Shown: in pieces, positions 8,553 through 18,007 of the stretch
Layout: each line of letters opens with the position of its first letter
Position numbering within the stretch: position 1 is the stretch's first letter
NCBI RefSeq assembly: GCF_000378425.1
Contig: NZ_KB899823.1
Coordinates: 20,199-84,198, forward strand
Length of the DNA: 64,000 bases
Direction of reading: 5' to 3'
Origin: Cohnella laeviribosi DSM 21336
GTDB taxonomy: Bacteria > Bacillota > Bacilli > Paenibacillales > Paenibacillaceae
The notes under the pieces: model-generated
Database searches by the model: none
Seen by the model: the letters and a program-made list of their open reading frames with translations, nothing else
Told to the model about the DNA's origin: nothing
Program-made: the position numbers and the translations under genes

Positions 8553-9599
8553 ATGAAAGCGACTGAAGTCCGCGACGCGATTTTGCAGCTGACCGGGCGG
8601 GAGGCCAAGTTGTTGCTGCTTCATATGGTCATGAAGCTCGATTTGGCGAAAGACGGCGCTCTCTCCCAAGAGGAGCTGTACAATGAGCTGTTGGATCATG
8701 GCCATGCGCTGATCGCGGCCCGCAGCGGCAGCAAGCGTTGGGAGCCCGACGACGGCTGCACGGCCGTTCATATCGCCTTCGGCGAGTCCTTCGCCGGGAG
8801 CCTGAAGCAGGCGTTGAAATCGCTGAGCCGGGAGAACACCGACAAAATCGTCGCGTTCCGCGATCTGTACTCCATCGGACCCTTATGGCAGCTTCATGAG
8901 GATCATGGGCGGCAGCACAGGCGCGAATGGCTCCGGGACCATATCAACGACGGAGACGATGAGGACGACGGCGAAAAGACGGATCAGCAGCTCCTGCGCT
9001 ACCTCTCGCAAATTCCTCCGCAAGCGAAGATATACGTGTGGGCCGGCGGAAATGCGCACGAACAGGCGGGATTGCGGCTTGCGGCATACCTGCTGAGGGA
9101 ACATCCGAACGAGATCGCGACGCTGGATGCGCCGGCCGTTTGCGAACGGTTGTTTGACGGCGCCCTGACGCGGTTTGCCTATTTGCACTCGGGGGAAATC
9201 CCGCCCGACAAGCTGCAGGCCGTTTTGTACGAATGCAAAGAAGTTCCACCGTTGTCGGACAGGGAGAGAACCGCCCTGGAGCGCGAATGGCTGGAGCTTG
9301 CGGAACGCCGCGAGGTGCTGCGCATCTATCAAGACGGAAGAATCGTTCAGGTCGGGGCGGACTATTTTGACGGCTATTTGCGGAATATCGTCGAGCAGCT
9401 TCATAAAGACAGAGGCAATCGGGATTTCATCAAAGCGGCCAGAGTGATCGGCCAAGCGATCGGGTATTGCGATCAATACATCGGGGACGGTTACTTCGAA
9501 TACCGGCTTCGGGAGCTGATTTACAGCGGATATCTCGAAATCAAAGGCGTTCCGCGGGCCATGAGGCATTACAGCGTGAGAACAAAGGCGGAAACGTAA
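8553..9599 (+). CDS. DUF1835 domain protein
   Basis: The 348-aa soluble protein has a DUF1835 domain at about 70-190 (VHIAFGESFAGSLKQAL, then IVAFRDLYSIGPLWQLH and IYVWAGGNAHEQAGLR), followed by a helical DUF3658-like C-terminal part ending in YRLRELIYSGYLEIKG. Members occur widely in Bacillota and have no established function. ATG 8553 follows a long G run (AAAGGGGGGGG); the frame extends 31 codons upstream without a ribosome site. It is separated from the MerR gene by its own 160-nt gap. Confidence 0.83.
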   Translation: MKATEVRDAILQLTGREAKLLLLHMVMKLDLAKDGALSQEELYNELLDHGHALIAARSGSKRWEPDDGCTAVHIAFGESFAGSLKQALKSLSRENTDKIVAFRDLYSIGPLWQLHEDHGRQHRREWLRDHINDGDDEDDGEKTDQQLLRYLSQIPPQAKIYVWAGGNAHEQAGLRLAAYLLREHPNEIATLDAPAVCERLFDGALTRFAYLHSGEIPPDKLQAVLYECKEVPPLSDRERTALEREWLELAERREVLRIYQDGRIVQVGADYFDGYLRNIVEQLHKDRGNRDFIKAARVIGQAIGYCDQYIGDGYFEYRLRELIYSGYLEIKGVPRAMRHYSVRTKAET

Positions 9600-9706
9600 A
9601 GGTGTACGGCCTGCTCCGCCAGAGCAGACTTAAGGTGAAGGAGATGGTACTTGTCCGGCCCGACGGCCGGGGCGAAGGCGATCCGTATTTGACGTATAAA
9701 AAAGGG

Positions 9707-9737
9707 TTGACCTTTACGCTGCGTCAAGGTGTACGGT
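9707..9737 (+). promoter_or_regulatory. MerR-type promoter/operator with 19-bp spacer
   Basis: TTGACC (9707-9712) and TACGGT (9732-9737) are separated by 19 bp, the over-long spacing that MerR proteins untwist. The spacer holds the inverted repeat ACCTT-N11-AAGGT. It lies directly upstream of the MerR gene, so autoregulation is expected. Confidence 0.8.
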
Positions 9738-9759
9738 GATGTTGTCGGGAGGTGAGCGC

Positions 9760-10533
9760 ATGGAATACACCGTTCAGAGGCTTGGGCAATTGGCGGGAAT
9801 CAGCGCCCGGACGATCCGATACTACGATACGACCGGTATCCTGAAGCCGGCCAGGATCAATTCGTCGGGGTACCGGATCTACGGTCAGGCTGAGGTCGAC
9901 AGGCTGCAGCAAATCTTGTTTTACCGGGAATTGGGCGTCGGCCTGGACCGAATCAAGGACATCCTGAACGATCCCTCCTTTGACCGGATCAAGGCCCTGA
10001 AAGAACACCGCGAGCAACTCCTCGGCAAACGGAAGCAGCTGGATAAGCTGATCGCCAATGTGGAAAAAACGATCGCCCTGCACGAAGGGAGGATGACGAT
10101 GACCGATCAAGAGAAGTTCGAAGGCTTCAAACGGCAGATGATCGAAGAGAACGAGAGAAAGTACGGGGCGGAAATTCGCGCAAAATACGGCGACGAAGCC
10201 GTTAACCGGTCCAATCAAAGGCTGATGAACATGACGCAAGCGGAGCACGAGGAAGCGACGCGCTTGGCAAACGAGGTGAAAGCGACGCTGGCCGAAGCGT
10301 TTCAAACGGGCGATCCTTCCGGCGAGCTGGCGCAAAAGGCGGCCGATTTGCATAAGCGGTGGCTGACCTTTTACTGGAGCGAGTACACCAAGGAAGCGCA
10401 TGCCGGACTGGCCCGAATGTATGTCGAAGACGAGCGCTTTAGGGCGTATTACGACGAAAAGCAGCCGGGCACGGCGGCGTTTTTCAGAGACGCGATCCTG
10501 ATTTACACAGGTCTGGATCAAGGAAAACGATAA
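9760..10533 (+). CDS. MerR family regulator, TipA-like
   Basis: The 257-aa protein has a MerR winged helix at residues 1-70 (VQRLGQLAGISARTIRYYD, then GYRIYGQAEVDRLQQI), a long coiled coil to about 105, and a C-terminal TipAS-like antibiotic-binding domain (about 115-250) with the FxxYYD and FFRDAI segments. Such regulators bind thiopeptides or other drugs and activate their own and nearby promoters. ATG 9760 is 6 nt after GGAGGTGA. The operator at 9707-9737 supports autoregulation. No obvious target transporter is adjacent. Confidence 0.92.
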   Translation: MEYTVQRLGQLAGISARTIRYYDTTGILKPARINSSGYRIYGQAEVDRLQQILFYRELGVGLDRIKDILNDPSFDRIKALKEHREQLLGKRKQLDKLIANVEKTIALHEGRMTMTDQEKFEGFKRQMIEENERKYGAEIRAKYGDEAVNRSNQRLMNMTQAEHEEATRLANEVKATLAEAFQTGDPSGELAQKAADLHKRWLTFYWSEYTKEAHAGLARMYVEDERFRAYYDEKQPGTAAFFRDAILIYTGLDQGKR

Positions 10534-10552
10534 GTCCGCGCAAGGGGCGTAC

Positions 10553-10592
10553 GGGAGTCGGTCGACTGCCGGACGCTCCTTTCTTTGTTTAC
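10553..10592 (+). terminator. Probable terminator after the MerR gene
   Basis: GGGAGTCGG and CCGGACGCTCC form an imperfect stem followed by TTTCTTTGTTT, 20 nt after the stop codon. Confidence 0.5.
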
Positions 10593-10736
10593 GAAAGCGA
10601 TCGCCACGGATCGGACAAGCGTTCCAAGCCGTTGAGAATTAAGGTTAATTTCCATAAAAAACATAACAATAAAGGGTTTTCATTGTGAAATATCGACAGA
10701 TAGACGCTTTAACGCGCCACAATTTAAACGAATGAA

Positions 10737-10765
10737 TTGACTAAACGGTCTTCGCGACTTTAAAC
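10737..10765 (+). promoter_or_regulatory. Probable sigma-A promoter of the ABC importer operon
   Basis: TTGACT (10737-10742) and TTTAAA/TTAAAC (10759-10765) are 16-17 bp apart, about 45 nt upstream of the substrate-binding protein start. The rest of the 277-nt gap shows no T-box or riboswitch pattern that I recognise. Confidence 0.5.
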
Positions 10766-10810
10766 TGAACATCATACAGGTGTTTTTCATTTCCGAAAGG
10801 GGAAGAGTGT

Positions 10811-11866
10811 ATGAAAAAGAAATTGTGGGCACCGCTGATGGTAGCGCTTTCCATCTTGGCGGCGGCCGGGTGCGGCGCCAAACCGGACAATTCCGGGGGA
10901 GCCAGCCCGTCGGCAAGCGAAAGCCCGAGCGCCAGCGCAAGCGCGGATGCCAAGACATATTCGATCGCCATTTCCCAGATCGTCGAACATCCGTCCCTGG
11001 ACGCGACCCGCGAAGGCTTCCTGGCCGCGCTTAAGGACGCGGGCATCGTGGAAGGCCAAAATCTCAAGGTCGATTACAACAACGCGCAGAACGATCCGAG
11101 CAACAACTTGGCGATCGCGCAGAAGCTCGCTTCGCAGAAGTACGATTTGGTGCTTGCGATCGCGACTCCTTCGGCGCAAGCGGTCGTTCAGAACGTGAAG
11201 GACTCCCCGGTGCTGTTTGCGGCGGTCACGGACCCGATCGACGCGAAGCTCGTCGACAATCTGGACAAACCGGGCGGCAATGTTTCCGGCGCCTCCGACA
11301 CGAACCCGGCGGCCATTCAGCAGTTGATGGACTTCATTGCTTCGGACTTGCCGGACATCAAGACGGTCGGCGTCATCCTGAATGAGAGCGAACCGAACGC
11401 GGTCGTCATGACGAACAACGCGCAGCAAGCGCTGGAGAAGCACGGCATCAAGCTCGTCAAAGCGCCGGTTACGAACACCTCCGAAGTCAAGCAGGCGGCG
11501 GAGTCGCTCGTCGGCCGCGTGGACGCCCTTTTCATCACCCTCGACAATACGGTCGTCAGCGCCGTGGATACGATCATTCAAGTCGCGAATGAAAACAAAA
11601 TTCCGTTCTTCTCGAGCGACCGCGATACGCTGGAGAAAGGCGCGTTCGCGACCGTCGGCTTCAAATACTACGATCACGGCTACCAAGCCGGCCAGATGGC
11701 CGTCGAAGTGCTGAAGAACGGCAAGAAAGTCGGCGACCTGAAGGTCAGCAAGCCGGAGAAGCTCGATCTGATGCTGAACCTGAAGGCAGCCGAGGCGCAA
11801 GGCATTACGGTGACCGACGATATGAAGAAGAAGGTACAGGATCCGGAAAATAATATCATTCAGTAA
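10811..11866 (+). CDS. ABC importer substrate-binding lipoprotein (TrpX-like)
   Basis: The 351-aa product has a lipoprotein signal ending AAGCG (Cys21 region), a Ser/Ala-rich linker (about 25-45), and a PF04392-type binding protein with HPSLDATREGFLAAL near the start, LVLAIATPSAQAV and LFAAVTDPIDAKLV in the middle and FSSDRDTLEKGA near the end. This family works with the permease and ATPase encoded next. Homologs in streptococci are called TrpX and linked to tryptophan uptake, but the substrate here is not shown by sequence. AAGGGGA precedes the ATG. Confidence 0.9.
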   Translation: MKKKLWAPLMVALSILAAAGCGAKPDNSGGASPSASESPSASASADAKTYSIAISQIVEHPSLDATREGFLAALKDAGIVEGQNLKVDYNNAQNDPSNNLAIAQKLASQKYDLVLAIATPSAQAVVQNVKDSPVLFAAVTDPIDAKLVDNLDKPGGNVSGASDTNPAAIQQLMDFIASDLPDIKTVGVILNESEPNAVVMTNNAQQALEKHGIKLVKAPVTNTSEVKQAAESLVGRVDALFITLDNTVVSAVDTIIQVANENKIPFFSSDRDTLEKGAFATVGFKYYDHGYQAGQMAVEVLKNGKKVGDLKVSKPEKLDLMLNLKAAEAQGITVTDDMKKKVQDPENNIIQ

Positions 11867-11941
11867 TTGCGCAGGATCAGATGGGGGGAACGGAGATAGT
11901 GCGTTCGCCCCGTTTTTCTTGTCCACAGGAGGTATCCATTC

Positions 11942-12868
11942 ATGTTTCAATCGCTTACCGGCGCCGTCGAGCTCGGCCTCATGTACGCGCTGCTCGCGCT
12001 GGGGGTCTATATCACGTTCCGGATTCTGGATTTTCCGGATCTGACCGTCGACGGCAGCTTCGCCACGGGCGGCGCCATCGCCGCCGTCATGATCTCGCAC
12101 GGCTACGAGGCCTGGATCGCGACGCTGGCGGCCTTTGCCGGAGGGCTCGCTGCGGGAGCCTGCACCGGACTTTTGCATACAAAGGGCAAGATCAACGGTC
12201 TGCTATCGGGCATTCTGATGATGATCGCGCTTTATTCGATCAACATCCGGATCATGGGCAAGCCGAATGTCTCGCTGATCAATGCCGACACGTTGTTCTC
12301 GCCGATCGATTCGGTGACCTGGAAGTACATTCTCGTCCTGGCGATCGTCGTCTTCGCGATCAAATTGCTGCTCGACGCCTTTCTTCATACGGACAAGGGG
12401 CTGGCTCTGCGGGCGACAGGCGACAATAATCGGATGATTCGCAGCTTCGGAGGCAACACCGATAACGCGACCATTCTCGGCATCAGCCTGTCGAACGGCT
12501 TGGTTGCGATTTCCGGCGCGCTGATCGCGCAGGACTCGGGATTCGCGGACGTGACGATGGGCGTGGGGATGATCGTGATCGGGCTCGCCTCGGTCATCAT
12601 CGGGGAAGCGATTCTCGGGACGCGGGGCGTATTTTGGACGACGTTTGCCGTCGTGATCGGCTCCATCGTCTACCGGATCGTGCTGGCGCTGGCTTATCGG
12701 GCGGAGTGGCTGAAGCTGAAGTCGACCGACCTGAAGCTGATCACGGCGCTGATCGTCATCGTCGCCCTGGTCATTCCCACGATTCGGCGCCACTACAAGC
12801 AGAAGAGCAATGCCCGCAAGCGGACGGCAGAGCTTGCGGTTTCGGCGCGCGGAAAGGGGGGGATCTGA
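11942..12868 (+). CDS. ABC importer permease (BPD_transp_2 family)
   Basis: The 308-aa integral membrane protein has about eight hydrophobic helices and the branched-chain/ribose-type permease pattern: LGVYITFRILDFPDLTVDGSF near the N-terminus, ALRATGDNNRMIRSFGGN in the cytosolic loop that meets the ATPase, and GVGMIVIGLASVIIGEAILG. GGAGGT lies 9 nt before the ATG. The stop overlaps the next start by one base, so it is coupled to the ATPase gene. Confidence 0.92.
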   Translation: MFQSLTGAVELGLMYALLALGVYITFRILDFPDLTVDGSFATGGAIAAVMISHGYEAWIATLAAFAGGLAAGACTGLLHTKGKINGLLSGILMMIALYSINIRIMGKPNVSLINADTLFSPIDSVTWKYILVLAIVVFAIKLLLDAFLHTDKGLALRATGDNNRMIRSFGGNTDNATILGISLSNGLVAISGALIAQDSGFADVTMGVGMIVIGLASVIIGEAILGTRGVFWTTFAVVIGSIVYRIVLALAYRAEWLKLKSTDLKLITALIVIVALVIPTIRRHYKQKSNARKRTAELAVSARGKGGI

Positions 12869-13662
12869 TGCTGGAGCTGAACCATGTCTCCAAGCTGTTT
12901 AACCCGGGCACCCCGGACGAGAAGATCGCCTTGATCGACATTCAGCTGAAGCTGAATCCGGGCGATTTCGTCACCGTGATCGGCAGCAACGGCGCGGGTA
13001 AGTCCACGCTGATGAACATCATCTCCGGCGTCCTGAAGCCCGATCTTGGCGATGTGAAGATCGGCGGCACGTCCATCTCCCATCTGCCGGAGTTCCAAAG
13101 AAGCCGCTGGATCGGCCGCGTCTTTCAGGACCCGATGGCCGGCACCGCGCCGACGATGACCATCGAAGAAAACCTGGCGATGGCTTACCGGCGCGGCAAG
13201 CCGCGCGGCTTGAGCTGGGGCGTCTCCGCCGCCAGGCGCAAGCTGTTCCGCGAGCAGCTGCAGCGGCTCGGTCTCGGCCTGGAGAACCGCCTGAAGGCGA
13301 AGGTCGGCCTGCTGTCCGGCGGCGAGCGGCAGGCGCTCAGCCTGCTGATGGCCACGTTCACGAAGCCCGACATCCTGCTGCTGGACGAGCACACCGCAGC
13401 GCTCGACCCGGCTCGCGCCGAGCTGATTACGCGGCTTACCGAGAGCATTGTCCGCGAGATGAAGCTGACGACGCTGATGGTCACCCACAACATGGAGCAG
13501 GCCATCCGTCTCGGCAACCGGCTCATTATGATGGACAAGGGCCGCATCATTCTCGACATTCCCGAAAACCGCAAGCGGGATTTGACCGTCCCGCAGCTGC
13601 TGGCCGAATTTGAGCGGATCAGCGGACATAAGCTGGCGGACGACCGCGTCGTCTTAGGCTAA
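12868..13662 (+). CDS. ABC importer ATP-binding protein
   Basis: This 264-aa nucleotide-binding subunit has Walker A GSNGAGKST (about 39-47), the signature LLSGGERQALS, Walker B DILLLDEHTAALDP, and the switch histidine in LMVTHNMEQA. Walker B has His in place of the usual Pro after Asp-Glu, as in related permease-linked ATPases of this family. It completes a lipoprotein-permease-ATPase importer. The ATG sits on the permease stop codon; a strong terminator follows. Confidence 0.93.
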   Translation: MLELNHVSKLFNPGTPDEKIALIDIQLKLNPGDFVTVIGSNGAGKSTLMNIISGVLKPDLGDVKIGGTSISHLPEFQRSRWIGRVFQDPMAGTAPTMTIEENLAMAYRRGKPRGLSWGVSAARRKLFREQLQRLGLGLENRLKAKVGLLSGGERQALSLLMATFTKPDILLLDEHTAALDPARAELITRLTESIVREMKLTTLMVTHNMEQAIRLGNRLIMMDKGRIILDIPENRKRDLTVPQLLAEFERISGHKLADDRVVLG

Positions 13663-13671
13663 ATACGAAAT

Positions 13672-13716
13672 GGCCGTTCCCGAGGCACTATAGCCTTGGG
13701 GACGGCCTTTTTTTTC
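13672..13716 (+). terminator. Terminator of the ABC importer operon
   Basis: GGCCGT-CCC pairs with GGGGACGGCC and is followed by eight T residues, 10 nt after the ATPase stop. Confidence 0.88.
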
Positions 13717-13883
13717 GCGGGGCGGCAGGGAAGACAATCGCGGTACGGAGGGCGCAAAATAAGGGGAATCCTAAACTTTTCACAAGATTTTTGTTAATAC
13801 TTCACAGAAAAATGTTTCATCATTTGTCAAATATCATTATACTGAAAAATTAGGTAAAGCAGTCAACGTTAGGAGGACATGCA

Positions 13884-14867
13884 GTGGGAGACAGAATCAA
13901 AATCGGGATCGTCGGATACGGAAACCTCGGGAAAGGCGTGAAGAAAGCCATCCGCCAAAATCCGGATATGGAGCTTGTGGCCGTGTTCACAAGAAGAGAT
14001 CCCGCCCGGCTGCAGGCGGAAACGGAAGTCCGTTTTGAGCCTATTTCGGCGGCGGAGCAGTATCGGGGCAAAATCGACGTGATGATCCTCTGCGGCGGTT
14101 CGGCGACCGATCTGCCGGAGCAGACGCCTGTCATGGCGCGCCTGTTCAATACGGTCGACAGCTTCGATACGCACGCCCGAATTCCCGAGTTCTTCGAGGC
14201 GGTCGATGCGGCGGCCAAGCAGGGGGGGACGCTCAGCATCATTTCGACCGGTTGGGACCCCGGGCTGTTCTCGCTGAACCGGCTGCTTGCGGAAGCGATT
14301 TTGCCGCAGGGCAAAGACTACACGTTCTGGGGCAAAGGCGTAAGCCAAGGCCATTCCGACGCCATCCGGCGCGTACCGGGCGTCAAGGCGGGCGTTCAGT
14401 ACACCGTGCCGGTTCAGGAGGCGATCGACCGCATCCGCGCGGGCGAGACGCCGGATTTGTCCACGCGCGAGAAGCATGTGAGACAGTGCTTTGTCGTTGC
14501 GGAGGAAGGCGCGGACAAGGAGAAAATCCGCGAAGCGATCGTGACGATGCCGAATTATTTCGCGGACTACGATACGACCGTCACGTTCATAACGGAAGAA
14601 GAACTGCAAGCGCATCACCGCGGGATGCCGCATGGCGGTTTTGTCATTCGCAGCGGAATTACGGGCGAAGGCACGAAGCAGTTGATCGAGTTCAGCTTGA
14701 AGCTGGAAAGCAATCCGGAGTTTACGGCCAGCGTTCTCGTGGCATGCGCAAGGGCCGGCTATCGGATGCGGCGGGAAGGAGCGGTCGGCGCCAAGACGAT
14801 TTTCGATCTGCCGATCGGCTATTTGTCGCCCAAATCCCCGGAACAACTGCGGCGGGAGCTGCTGTAA
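13884..14867 (+). CDS. ddh: meso-Diaminopimelate D-dehydrogenase
   Basis: The 327-aa NADP enzyme makes meso-diaminopimelate from tetrahydrodipicolinate in one step, feeding peptidoglycan and lysine. A Rossmann motif GIVGYGNLGKGV opens the protein; FTRRDP follows strand 2 as in NADP-dependent Ddh; the substrate-site sequences STGWDPGLFSLNRLL and WGKGVSQGHSDAIRRVPGV are nearly diagnostic. The C-terminal HHRGMPHGGFVIRSG segment is also conserved. The GTG start follows AGGAGG. A weak TTTCAT-N17-TATACT promoter can be drawn at 13815-13843. Confidence 0.95.
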   Translation: MGDRIKIGIVGYGNLGKGVKKAIRQNPDMELVAVFTRRDPARLQAETEVRFEPISAAEQYRGKIDVMILCGGSATDLPEQTPVMARLFNTVDSFDTHARIPEFFEAVDAAAKQGGTLSIISTGWDPGLFSLNRLLAEAILPQGKDYTFWGKGVSQGHSDAIRRVPGVKAGVQYTVPVQEAIDRIRAGETPDLSTREKHVRQCFVVAEEGADKEKIREAIVTMPNYFADYDTTVTFITEEELQAHHRGMPHGGFVIRSGITGEGTKQLIEFSLKLESNPEFTASVLVACARAGYRMRREGAVGAKTIFDLPIGYLSPKSPEQLRRELL

Positions 14868-14880
14868 CCGCCAGGCTTGA

Positions 14881-16329
<1,449 letters not shown>

Positions 16330-16388
16330 GGTGCGCCGGGTACGTGAAGTCAGGACAACGTCCAACCGAATGCAACAAACAAGTTGAG

Positions 16389-16420
16389 AGCCGGGCATCA
16401 CCGCCCGGCTTCTTGTTATT
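16389..16420 (+). terminator. Terminator after gdhA
   Basis: AGCCGGGC pairs with GCCCGGCT across a 6-nt loop, followed by TCTTGTTATT. It stands between the convergent gdhA and exoA genes. Confidence 0.8.
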
Positions 16421-17201
16421 CGGCTTCCGGCCGGCCGCCGGACAAATCCGCTATCTCCAGACGGATCGGGCAGTGGTCGCTTCCGAGCACATGGGCGTCG
16501 ATGTCCGCGTCGATCAGAAAGGGCGTGAGCCGGGAAGAGACCAGAAAGTAATCGATGCGCCAGCCGATGTTCCGCTGCCTCACACCGGGCATCTGGGACC
16601 ACCAGGTGTAGGCGTCCGTCCGGTCGGGGTAAAAATGCCGGAAGGTATCCACGAATCCGGCGTCCAGCAGCCGGGTCAGCTTGTCCCGCTCTTCCTGCGT
16701 AAAGCCGGAATTGCCGCGGTTGGCTTTCGCGTTTTTCAGGTCGATTTCCTGATGGGCCACATTCAAGTCGCCGCAGATCACGACGGGCTTCCGGCTGTCC
16801 AATTCCCGCAAGTAATCGAGAAACCGGTCCTCCCATTCCAGCCTCAGCGCCAGCCTCGACAAATCCCGCCTTGCGTTGGGCGTATACACATTGACAAGGT
16901 AAAAAGGCTCAAACTCCAGCGTGATGACGCGTCCTTCGGGCTCTTGCTCCTCCTCAAGGCCGTACCTTACCGACAGCGGCGCCAGTTTGGTAAAGACGGC
17001 GGTTCCGGAGTATCCTTTCTTCTCCGCATAGTTCCAAAACTGCAAATACGCCTCTCCAAGTTCGAGGCGGATCTGGCTTTCCTGCAGCTTCGTTTCCTGA
17101 ACGCAGAATATATCCGCATCCGCTTGCCGGAAATAATCGCAAAAGCCTTTGTTGACGCAGGCTCTCAGTCCGTTGACATTCCAGGAAACCAGTTTGATCA
17201 T
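16416..17201 (-). CDS. exoA: Exodeoxyribonuclease III / AP endonuclease
   Basis: The 261-aa protein belongs to the ExoIII/ExoA family of base-excision repair nucleases. It shows KLVSWNVNGLRA at the start, the metal-binding CVQETKLQ, NVYTPNA, the GDLNVAHQEIDL loop, the WWSQMPGVRQRNIGWRIDY region and the catalytic GSDHCPI at the end. AAGGAGATGG stands before the ATG. It is divergent from the Fur-regulated NEAT locus. Confidence 0.95.
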   Translation of the reverse strand: MIKLVSWNVNGLRACVNKGFCDYFRQADADIFCVQETKLQESQIRLELGEAYLQFWNYAEKKGYSGTAVFTKLAPLSVRYGLEEEQEPEGRVITLEFEPFYLVNVYTPNARRDLSRLALRLEWEDRFLDYLRELDSRKPVVICGDLNVAHQEIDLKNAKANRGNSGFTQEERDKLTRLLDAGFVDTFRHFYPDRTDAYTWWSQMPGVRQRNIGWRIDYFLVSSRLTPFLIDADIDAHVLGSDHCPIRLEIADLSGGRPEAE

Positions 17202-17291
17202 CGTCCATCTCCTTGTATCTTCCGCGTTCTTTTCTCAGTGTAACATACGGAGCGCTCCGAAAAGCGAAAGGATAAACCTTGAAAAATAAGG

Positions 17292-17358
17292 TTGACAAAA
17301 TGTGCCAAGCAAAGCTAAAATCAAGCTGTCATTGCTAATGATAATGATTATCATTATC
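17292..17358 (+). promoter_or_regulatory. Sigma-A promoter with a near-perfect Fur box
   Basis: TTGACA (17292-17297) and TAAAAT (17316-17321) are 18 bp apart. A 19-bp Fur box at 17340-17358 matches the consensus GATAATGATAATCATTATC at 18 of 19 positions and covers the expected transcription start. Iron-dependent repression of the NEAT genes downstream follows from this. The remaining leader (17359-17512) shows no other motif I recognise. Confidence 0.88.
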
Positions 17359-17512
17359 TTTTGAATGATTATGACTTTTGTGTCATGGAAGGAGGGGATG
17401 AGGTCAAACAAGGTTAACGTCCCGGAGCCGTCGCGCGGCATCGTTTCGTACTTATCGTCGGAATTTTCAGTATTGCCATTCAACAACTCTACATTTTGAA
17501 GGAGCGTGCAGA

Positions 17513-17914
17513 TTGATGATGGTAAAAACGATGAGGAAGTCCGTCTCTTTAATGCTGATGTTGGCGCTTGCGCTTGTTCTGGCTGTGCCCGCCTTCGCGG
17601 CGAGCCAAGAGTATGAATTCTATTACGAAGGCGAGCCGTCCGCGCATGCGAGTTCCTTCATCGCCGGTCCTGCCGACGTGAACGGCACGACCGTGACGAT
17701 TACGCTTTCCGGGGATTATTATCCGTACTTATACGCGGATGATGGCACGGGCAACTATGTGCAGGCTTCCAAGACCGTTTCCGGCGGCAACACCATCTTC
17801 ACCTTCACCAATTCGAATCCGGGCGCAGACATTCCCGTTAAGCTCTATGTTTCCGTCAGCTACCCGGGTGGAAGCCACAACGCCTTGTACAACCTCGATA
17901 TCCATTGGCTTTAA
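17513..17914 (+). CDS. Small secreted NEAT-domain protein (probable hemophore)
   Basis: The 133-aa precursor has a signal peptide ending AVPAFA-A. The remaining 104 residues look like one NEAT domain: YEFYYEG strand, the ASSFIAGPADV lip region, TTVTITLSGDYYPYLY, and the closing KLYVSVSYP...LYNLDIHW hairpin. NEAT domains bind and pass on heme. In the heme hairpin the second tyrosine is kept (Tyr126) but the position four before it is His122, not Tyr. There is no anchor, so it should be released, like the IsdX hemophores of Bacillus anthracis. GGAG lies 8 nt before TTG 17513; ATG 17516 is an alternative start. Confidence 0.75.
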   Translation: MMMVKTMRKSVSLMLMLALALVLAVPAFAASQEYEFYYEGEPSAHASSFIAGPADVNGTTVTITLSGDYYPYLYADDGTGNYVQASKTVSGGNTIFTFTNSNPGADIPVKLYVSVSYPGGSHNALYNLDIHWL

Positions 17915-17926
17915 TTCGTAAAGGGG

Positions 17927-17961
17927 AAGCGGTCTGAGGGAGACTTGGACCGCTTTCTTTT
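17927..17961 (+). terminator. Intercistronic terminator/attenuator between the two NEAT genes
   Basis: AAGCGGTC pairs with GACCGCTT (13-nt loop), followed by TCTTTT. It separates the small hemophore from the SLH gene 47 nt further on, so the second gene would depend on read-through. Confidence 0.72.
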
Positions 17962-18007
17962 AAGCGGATTTACATACTCCATCCTGTCGATAAGGAGCGT
18001 ATAGACG

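Noticed and set aside
9601..9640. Hairpin CTGCTC-N5-GAGCAG after the DUF1835 gene as terminator
   Set aside because: The stem is short and has no T tail.
10534..10810. T-box or other amino-acid riboswitch upstream of the TrpX-like importer
   Set aside because: No T-box sequence or specifier stem was found; only a plain promoter can be drawn.
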